NCBI GenBank assembly: GCA_024220505.1
Contig: JAKZZE010000017.1
Coordinates: 186,001 to 250,000, forward strand
Length of the DNA: 64,000 nt
Direction: 5' to 3'
Source of the DNA: Rhizopus arrhizus
Taxonomy: Eukaryota > Mucoromycota > Mucoromycetes > Mucorales > Rhizopodaceae
The translations under genes were made by a program, and so were the position numbers. This document shows positions 56,348-64,000 of the stretch, one piece after another (within the stretch, counting starts at the first letter, position 1; every line of letters starts with the position of its first letter). A model generated the notes under the pieces. The model worked only from the letters and a program-made list of their open reading frames with translations, did not search any database and had not been told where the DNA came from.

Positions 56348-57536
56348 ATGAGTGATCCCAACCAATTTGAACTTAATGATCCACCCTCGGATGGTATTAC
56401 CAACATCTGCTTTAGTCCAGATAATTCAAAGAATTTGCTTGTTTCTTCTTGGGATAGTGTAATTGCAGAAATAGATTTGTTTCATATTTGTTTTTAACTT
56501 TTTTTTAGACATTACGATTATATAATACAACTGCCAACCAATTGATTTGCAAGAGTGAAGGCGAATCAGCTCTATTAGACTGTTGTTTTGGACAGAATTC
56601 AGTTGCTTTTAGTGGCAGCGTAGAGAAGAAAGTCAAAATGTAAAGTAATAAATTCTAAAAAGTTGTTCACTAAACAATATTTTTTTTAGGCATGACTTGA
56701 ATACAGGATCAGAGACTGTTCTTGGTGAGCACGAAAAGGGTGTTCGTTGTGTCGAGTGGAGTTCAGAGACAAGTTAAAAAAATACAAGAATTTCTTTCAA
56801 ATTATTGACATTTTTCCCCTTTGTAGGCAGTTTGTATACTGGGTCATGGGATGCGACAATACAAGTATGGGATCCTAGAAGTCAAGCAAGTCAGCAAACT
56901 GTAAATTTACCTGATAAGGTGTTCAGTATGGATTTATTAAACAATAAATTAGCCGTAGCAATGGCAGGAAGACGTATTCATATTTATGATGTTCGAAACA
57001 TGAGTCAACCTTGGCAAGTGCGAGACACTACCTTAAAATACATGCTAAAATGTATTCGATTGATGCCCAATGTTGAAGGTTTTGCATGCTCATCAGTTGA
57101 AGGTCGTGTCGCTTTGGAATTCTTTGAATCATCACGTGAAGATAAAAAATACGCATTCAAATCGCATAGACAAGTCATTTATGATAATGAAGTAGTTTAT
57201 CCTGTCAATGCCCTTGCGTTCCATCCTACGTAGGTATCATATTCTTTTAGATTTAGAAATGCTAATGTCTTCATATATAAAAGATACGGTACATTTGCAT
57301 CTGGTGGGTCTGATTGCTTTGTCAATATCTGGGATGGTGTTAATAGAAAACGCGTCAAACAATACCCTGGTTATCCAGAAGAGATAGCTAGTTTAGCTTT
57401 TAGTCCTGATGGTTCTATGTTAGCCATTGCAAGCAGCTATACATTTGATGAAGGTGAGCGTGATCGTGAATCTGATACCATTTTTATAAGACACTTGCAA
57501 GATAGTGAGGTTCGACCTCGCACTATCAACCAATAA
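56348..57536 (+). CDS. BUB3: Mitotic checkpoint protein BUB3
   Basis: Five exons (56348-56458, 56509-56639, 56690-56772, 56827-57229, 57284-57536) give 326 residues, the normal Bub3 length. WD40 blades: GITNICFSP...[30 protein letters not shown] and the Bub3/Rae1 block [10 protein letters not shown]...[10 protein letters not shown]. They end with [17 protein letters not shown] and [19 protein letters not shown]. It binds Bub1/BubR1 and phosphorylated Knl1 at kinetochores. The KYAFKSHR and PVNALAFHP blocks favour Bub3 over Rae1. Confidence 0.93.
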
Positions 57537-60274
57537 AGAGTCACATTACTGCCGGCTTTTTCAAAATGGTTCGCTCATTGAAAATAAATATTCATCCAAG
57601 TTATTGAAATTGATTCAATCACTTTTTTAAATCATGGCTTTTGAGAGTTCTGTAAGTTCAAGAAAGAAAATAACCATGTACCGTGGAGTATGATAGCATA
57701 TCTAGGTCTAAAAAATAAAAGCTTTTAATAACCATTAATCTTCTTTCTACAATCTTTGAGAACAAAACGGTTTAAGATTTATGATGGGCATCAGTAAATT
57801 TATACACATCTACAAGACATAAACAATTGTCCAACAAGCTCTAGCTCATTATTTCATTCTTTTTCGCTTCCAAAAAAAAAGTCTTTTGAACACTACAGCG
57901 ATGTGCATAAACCAATAAAAGAATACTTGAGAACGACTGTACTAAAACAATCTTCTTGTTGGTATCTAATTTAATTTGAACAATAGCATTGAAAAAGCTA
58001 CCTACAGATGGTTTCAATCATAATGATCCTAGTTTGAGAAGGCGTCTGCCAATAGTGATGCCCAACACAGTCTTTTGCCCATCTCTAACGAGGATATCCT
58101 TATGTAAAGCTTGTTATCTTTGCGCCACCATGAAAAAAATTTCCTTAAATATAAAAGCATACTAGTAAAAGACAGTTTAAGGTGATGTTTCGGTTTCTTC
58201 AGATAGATCTATAGCTAATTTTGATGTACATTAGAATGTTATTCCCGCTAAACCTTTACAGACTATGCTCTATTTGGAAGCTCGAGACACACATGTTTCA
58301 ACATCCTATAAAGAAACTCTTTCTAGTTTGCCGTCATTGCCGCAAATCCAGTTATATTAAGAGATTGGTTTACTTTTTTCCCTCTTAACATTTAAGTTTA
58401 GGTGATACTGCATATTTAGAAAATTACTTCTTATGTATTTTTGCGTAGTATATCTCTTCCTTTTTTGAAAAATCTGGAGAAAAAAAAACAAATATTTTTT
58501 TTGACTGGCCAGAAATATCCCATGGAGAATTACCAATATCATTTGAGCTATTTTACTGCATAAAGCAATAATAGGTACCTTTATTACTCATTTGAATTTT
58601 TGCAAATTTTTATAGGCTTTAAAAATTTTGTTTTATTGTTTAAAGATGGAATACTATTTGAGGTTAAAATTGCACCAAAAAGCTGTAAAAAGTCGACCAA
58701 AGAAAAAGTTAGAAAATATATAAAAAAAAGAAAAGTGGAGGGCCCACAGTAGTCTCCTCGTACTACCAACCAAAAATACTCTCTTTATTATTTTCTAGTA
58801 TTTTATGGTTTCTAGGTGATGATAAGTATCAACAAGCATGTATGAAGTTGAATGACGGACCTCTTTTTGTTACACGAAGGCACAATACTCAATGTATGTG
58901 AAGTTATTCAGTAAACATTTTGATGGTATGAAATGTAAACTTTTCATTTTACGCTTTCAATCTCGACCTTAAGCTTGCTTGGATTCTTACCTACGAGCAT
59001 TATCGTGTTGGTGGGAAACTTGGTATTTTTTCTAAAAAGAACATAAAAGAGTATACAAGTGCAACCTATTATACTCAAATAACAATCGATATGATACCTT
59101 TCCCTCTACTACTATCACCATGCTTGCTTTAAAGTGCTGTATAGTGATCTGACAGATTCAAAAATGACTATCTCATTCCTTTTTCAAGGTATCAGCAAAT
59201 ATTGTTGACAGACATTGTAATACTCCAACGGATAAAAATCAATTTTTTTCTGTATTCTATTTAGTTGTATTATTCTTTGTTGTATGGGGAAGTTAACACA
59301 CAACATGCGGAGGAGTTTAATATAGACAAAATATCAAAGATCTATTCTTAAGCACACAGGCTTTGTCGAATTTACTGCTTAAGAATCATATTATGGTGAT
59401 GGTGATACGATATTTTCCCTTTTTCATAACAGAGTATGAAAAAGCTGGATTTTTTGGGATTTTTACTTCATACTAAAAAGTTCCTATGAAAGAAAAGCAA
59501 ACGGCAATAAATTCAGCCTGAAAAAGCAAAAATAAGAGTCATTACGAGAAAATTTCGGGTTCAAGGGTGTTGATAAATTTGAAGTCTACAATATAAACTT
59601 AAACAGTCATGAAAAATATACGTTAATCATAGTTCAGTGGAAGATGTGTTATTAACTTATGCTTTTTTCTCCTTCCCAATAGTAAGATATACTTGGTGCT
59701 TTGAACTTATTCAATAAAATGGTTAATGTGCACATATAAAGCTCAGTAGGCAAACATCTCTGTAAGCCTTGTAGCCTTCAACACTACAAGTAGACGAGCT
59801 ATTAGCTCCTTTTTTCTTTAATGTTTTAGATTCGAAACCACAGCAGCACAATTTATAACAATAAATGAAAATGAATATGTATCTCTTTTATTTTATAAAT
59901 GACTCACATTGCTTGAATTAATATTTCATTTTATAAATGTTCAAGTATCAAGAAAATTCATAGAAACAAACTTTGAAATTTTTGATAACGAGATAAAAGG
60001 AAATACATTCATTATTATGTAAACAAACGCTCATTACCAGAAAAACGTTTAAATAATTCTTTAAATGTGCTGTATAAGCGATCTTTATAGGCAATATTAA
60101 TGGGCGAAACTAATTGAAAAGCGTAAGCAAAACTACTTTTCAAGGAGGTGAATGAATCAATTTCACCAGTCTGAATAAAAAATTATTTTTTAATGTGCGA
60201 ACTATTTTAAAAAAAAAAAAAACCAGCGTGTTTTTCGTCGCGTAAGTGCAAAGTTTTTTTTTTTCCTCTTTATA
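57537..60274. other. Gene-free stretch of 2.7 kb
   Basis: No gene recognised on either strand. AT-rich with scattered short open frames; the last ~80 bp form the LIG1 leader. Confidence 0.4.
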
Positions 60275-63098
60275 ATGAGTTCCAACAAAAAACAAGCCAA
60301 ACTAAAGTAAAATTGCTCTTGTTTGTCAGCATGACACCTGTTTACATGATCTTTTATTAGCGCCTTTTTTGGGGGTGATAAAGTAAAGAAGCAGCAAAAG
60401 CCCAAATCAGTTGATCCTGATGCAGAGGATGCAACAATCAATCGAAAGCGAAAAAGAATTACCATATCAGAAAGCGAGGAATCTGAAAATGATATAGATA
60501 TAAAGAAGACAAAGGTCGAAGATGGCAATATTATAATATCTGAAGCCTTGAATGCGGACGAAGAATTTGATAAAGAGATTGAGGAAGCTGCTGCTGAAGA
60601 AAAGGAAGAAAAACAAGAGGAAAAAGAGATCAAAGCAGCTATAAAAATGATGTAATCATTTCATTTATTTGTAGTAGAGAAGAAGAAAAATAACGTGTTT
60701 TTATAGCGCAACCACAGATACACTGAAAAAAGCAGATCTCAATGTACAAAAGGGCTCACCGTATGTTAAATATCAATGTTTACGTCTGCATTGATCACTG
60801 ATAGATTGTTCAATAGTATTCCTTATGCAGTTTTGTGTAAAACATTTGAAAAATGTGAAAATACTACAAAAAGGTTGGAAATTACAGAATATCTAGTTAC
60901 TTTATTCGGTAAAGTTATCGAAATGAATCCAAATGGCTTATTAGAAATATTGTACATGTGTATCAACAAGGTAATATACGTTCGCATCTGTATTTGAGCA
61001 AGTGAATCAACTGAATTTTTTTTTTCTTAGCTTTGTCCTGACTACGAAGGACTTGAACTCGGTATTGGAGAGTCATTATTGATTAAAGCTATTGCGGAAT
61101 CTACAGGAAGAAGCATAAAACAAATTAAGACAGAATATGTCAAAATTGGTGATCTTGGTACTATTGCTAAGGTAATTTTTAAGCACATTTATTTCGCACA
61201 TTACTTGACTTTTTTTGCTTAGGAAAGCAAAGGATCTCAAAGTACGCTGTTTAAACCAAAGCCTCTTACCGTACCACATGTATTTCGTGTGCTTAAAGAA
61301 GTAGCCAAAATTACTGGAAACTCAGTAAGTCTTTCTTATTGTTTGCTTTAGCAAAACAGATACTGATTAATGTTTATCTAACTAGGCTCAAAGCAAAAAG
61401 ATTGATAAAATCAAAGGGTTATTAGTTGCTTGCCAAGAAAACGAAGCAAAATATATTATTCGACAATTGGAAGGCAAGCTGAGAATTGGTTTAGCTGAAC
61501 AAACTGTTCTTTCTGCTTTAGCACAATCTGTTATGTTGAGCAAACTGAATTCTTCTAAAGTTTCAACAACAAAAAAGGAAGAATTATTGGCTTCTGCTGT
61601 AGAAACTGTGAAATACGTATACAAGTAAACTCAGAAAAGACGAATTGATTAATATACATGCATATTTATCTATCTATAGTCAGTTACCATGCTATGATGA
61701 TATTGTGCCCGCTTTATTGAAATACCCTATTGAAGAACTGATTGATCACTGTTCTATGCATCCTGGTGTACCATTGAAGCCCATGCTGGCCCATCCAACA
61801 AAGAGTTTGACAGAAGTATTAGATAGATTTGAAGGTCAAACATTTACTTGTGAATTTAAATATGATGGGGAACGTGCACAGGTAAAGATTGGATGATTTG
61901 ATAAAGTTAAACAAGTTTTTCTTAAAAAATAATGATAGATTCATAAGCTTGCTGACGGAAGTATTCATGTATACAGTCGAAACTCAGAAAATATGTCCAT
62001 TCGATATCCAGATATTATGAATGCTATACAAAAAGTAAAAAAAAAAAAGAAAAAAAGAAAAAGAAAAATAGCAAAAGAAATGAGAGAAAGGAAATGTCTT
62101 ATCCTATTTTCTATGTAGTGGTTGAAGCCGACAACGGAATCATTTATATTGGATTGTGAGGCAGTTGCTTGGGATAAAGAAGCTAAAAAGATTTTGCCGT
62201 TTCAAGTATTAAGTACGCGTAAACGTAAGGATGTGAAAGAAGAAGAGATCAAGGTGCGTGTAGCTGTATTTGCATTCGATTGCTTATATTTAAATGGAAA
62301 AGTAAGTAAGATTCTTCTGCACAACAAAACCTTTTTTGTAACGTTATTTTTCAAGTCTTTATTACAAGAGTCTTTAGAAGTCCGTCGTCAAAAATTACAA
62401 GAAGCATTTACAGAAACTGAGCATGAATTTTACTTCGCAAAACACATGGATTCTAATAATATTGAAGATATCCAAACGTTTTTGGATGTTTCTGTTGGTA
62501 ATAATTGTGAAGGGTTGATGGTCAAGTCATTTAGTAGTAAAGAGGCTACCTATGAGCCTTCAAAAGATCACGCAATTGGCTTAAGGTCAAGAAGGACTAT
62601 TTGAATGGCGTAGGCGATTCAATGGACCTAGTTGTGATTGGTGCTTATTATGGTCGTGGTAAACGTACATCTGTATATGGTGCCTTTTTATTGGCTTGCT
62701 ATGATCCTGAAACAGAAGAATACCAGACGATTTGTAAATTGGGTACTGGTTTCTCTGACGAAAATTTGCAGCTCTTTTATAACACACTCAAAGATCACGT
62801 GATAAATGATCCTAAGAGATTTTATTGTCTTGGTGACAATCCACCTAAGCCAGACATTTGGTTTGATCCTGTTCAAGTGTGGGAAGTCAAGTGTGCTGAT
62901 TTGAGTCTTAGCCCGACTTACATGGCAGGTATTGGTAAAGTAGATGAAACAAAGGGCATTTCACTTCGTTTTCCACGATTTATTCGTGTCAGAGATGATA
63001 AACAACCTGAAGATGCAACAAGTAGCGAACAAGTCTCTGAGTTTTACTTTAATCAAGCACAAAATGGCAATGGTAAACAAGAAAGTATGGATTATTAA
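60275..63098 (+). CDS. CDC9: DNA ligase I (CDC9/LIG1), with a one-base frameshift near 62563
   Basis: About eleven exons. Exon 1 (60275-60306) joins 60361 to form a PCNA-binding PIP box, QAKLNAFF. An acidic N-terminal region follows, then the DNA-binding domain ([46 protein letters not shown]). The adenylation domain has the AMP-lysine motif [10 protein letters not shown] (~61855), then [11 protein letters not shown] and NCEGLMVKS. After TYEPSK the frame breaks: one extra A in the A4 run at 62563-62566 would restore the conserved [13 protein letters not shown] of motif V. The downstream frame continues undisturbed to the TAA at 63096, ending in a long Gln/Asn tail. No splice signals explain the shift. 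It seals Okazaki fragments and repair nicks. Confidence 0.9.
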
Positions 63099-63171
63099 AA
63101 TCACATTCATATTATTACTCTCTTTTTTTTATTACAAATACACAAAGAATATTATTTTATATATAAGAGTT

Positions 63172-64000
63172 TTATTCCTTTTTCTTTGCAGCGGCAGTAG
63201 CAGCGGCAGTAGCAGCGGCAGTTGTCAACCCCTGATTTGAGAAGTGATGATGTTTTAATAATTTATAACCCGCTAAACTTGTTAATATCACAGCACCAGC
63301 TATTAAGGATATGGTCAAATAATGTGTTGAAATCCATGATTGCTCGGTTTTATCTTTATGTGTACCAGGAGTCGCGATTGTTCTGATAGTATATTTAATA
63401 ATCTAGTTTTTGTCTTATGATTAAACTTACGGATTCATGGCAACTCCAGTCAAGATGTGGTAGAGATCTGCCATTTGATTTTCTTTCACAGACACACTGA
63501 GAGGAACAGCCAAACCGAGGCTTCTACAATAAATATCAGGTTGAACTTCATGACGCTGCGTGACTAAGTCTAATTCACATTTGGTCGCTACCAAAACAGT
63601 AGGAATATGGTCAATCTTATACTTCTCCTATTAAATCATGTATCAGCTTGTTTTCATTCTATCTCATTTATTTCCTTACGCGTAAAGCCGCCACAAAGCC
63701 AAATGAATTGGCATCACTTGTATCATAAACAAAGCACAATAGGTCGCATTGATCCAATTTCTTCTTGTTAGAAAGTATTTCTGATATTTGATTCGGCTCT
63801 ACTTCTTGCATCACTAAATATTTCTCTGCTCCTTTCATTTCAACTGAATTAACTACTTGAAATGGCTCTGTTGTAGGCGTGTATTTCTCTGAGAAGGGTT
63901 TGTGAACAAAAGCCTTTAAAAGTGATGTCTACAACAAGTTTCGTAAATTACTGTTTTTATTTTTTTATTTATTTTGTGTGCTTACCTTTCCTGATCCAGG
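63172..64000 (-). CDS. GEM1: Mitochondrial Rho GTPase GEM1/Miro, C-terminal part (gene continues beyond window)
   Basis: Exons 63986-64000, 63680-63928, 63431-63627 and 63172-63382 encode the second GTPase domain. The P-loop GSGKTSLL is split by an intron. CFVYDTSDANSFGF and the specificity loop VATKCEL (in place of NKxD) follow. A tail-anchor helix (HYLTISLIAGAVILTSLAGY) and a short Ala/Thr repeat with KKKE close the protein. This is the Miro/Gem1 outer-mitochondrial-membrane layout. The EF hands and first GTPase domain lie past 64000. It is tail-to-tail with LIG1 (73 bp apart). Confidence 0.92.
63189..63224 (-). repeat. 12-bp tandem repeat in the GEM1 tail
   Basis: Three near-perfect copies of ACTGCCGCTGCT (minus strand) encode Thr-Ala-Ala-Ala units just before the final KKKE. 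Confidence 0.8.

Noticed and set aside
57501..57527. Hairpin at the 3' end of BUB3 (GATAGTG... with ...CACTATC)
   Set aside because: It lies inside the last codons of BUB3, has a bulge, and a bacterial-type terminator role makes no sense here.
62555..62604. Explaining the ligase break by a small intron
   Set aside because: There is no GT or AT donor between the two frames, and the proteins on both sides are contiguous in the family with nothing missing.
63189..63224. Short tandem repeat taken as a CRISPR-like array
   Set aside because: Three adjoining 12-bp units with no spacers, coding Thr-Ala repeats in GEM1.
1..64000. tRNA or rRNA genes
   Set aside because: No stretch with convincing A-box/B-box pairs or rRNA-like sequence was found by eye; a covariance-model scan was not possible.

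Overview
The window looks like nuclear DNA of an early-diverging filamentous fungus, most likely a Mucoromycota species of the Mucorales type. The DNA is AT-rich. Genes are split by many short introns of about 45-75 bp. Long poly-T/poly-A tracts sit beside start codons and inside introns. The gene set combines ordinary fungal genes (OPI1, RAX1, ECL1, SYG1, GEM1) with genes that yeasts lack, namely a DIS3L-type exoribonuclease and a U11/U12-20K (ZMAT5) minor-spliceosome protein. Every assignment rests on reading the translated sequence by eye; no database search was run.

Layout: 1-7.4 kb is a retrotransposon nest. A Ty3/gypsy chromovirus-like element (pol with chromodomain, then its 3' LTR) has landed in the second ORF of a minus-strand LINE-like element whose zinc-knuckle ORF1 is still whole. 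Two further LTR fragments follow. From 7.9 to 9.8 kb come a HAD phosphatase (minus) and a 26-residue zinc-knuckle gene. From 9.8 to 12.9 kb no gene is seen, but there is a TA-flanked element with 62-bp inverted repeats. From 12.9 to 26.1 kb lies a dense housekeeping block: CGI121, SF3A1, BPL1, heme oxygenase, a DUF7719-like membrane protein, BFR2/AATF and the SPX-EXS phosphate exporter SYG1/XPR1. DIS3L occupies 28.4-32.5 kb and contains a textbook AT-AC (U12-type) intron. From 32.5 to 36 kb are decayed DNA-transposon pieces and a small inverted-repeat element.

From 36 to 46.3 kb the genes are compact: a bHLH factor, FMP32/MCUR1-like, ZMAT5, OPI1, a neutral-sphingomyelinase-like protein, RAX1, an F-box protein and two small zinc-binding proteins, one of them ECL1-like. 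From 47.8 to 52.1 kb are a Zn2Cys6 transcription factor and an alkenal/prostaglandin-type reductase, both minus. From 52.1 to 56.3 kb is gene-poor DNA with coding-like exon remnants. The window ends with BUB3, DNA ligase I (CDC9/LIG1, carrying a one-base frameshift in this sequence) and the C-terminal half of GEM1/Miro.

How the genes fit together: two loci point to a working minor spliceosome (the ZMAT5 protein and the AT-AC intron), and SF3A1 belongs to the U2 snRNP. OPI1 lies 2.3 kb from a small bHLH gene, with E-box sites in front of both, which resembles the parts of the yeast Opi1/Ino2-Ino4 lipid circuit. CACGTG sites also precede SYG1 and the HAD/zinc-knuckle pair. The transposon relics and both TA-flanked inverted-repeat elements fit past Tc1/mariner-type activity.
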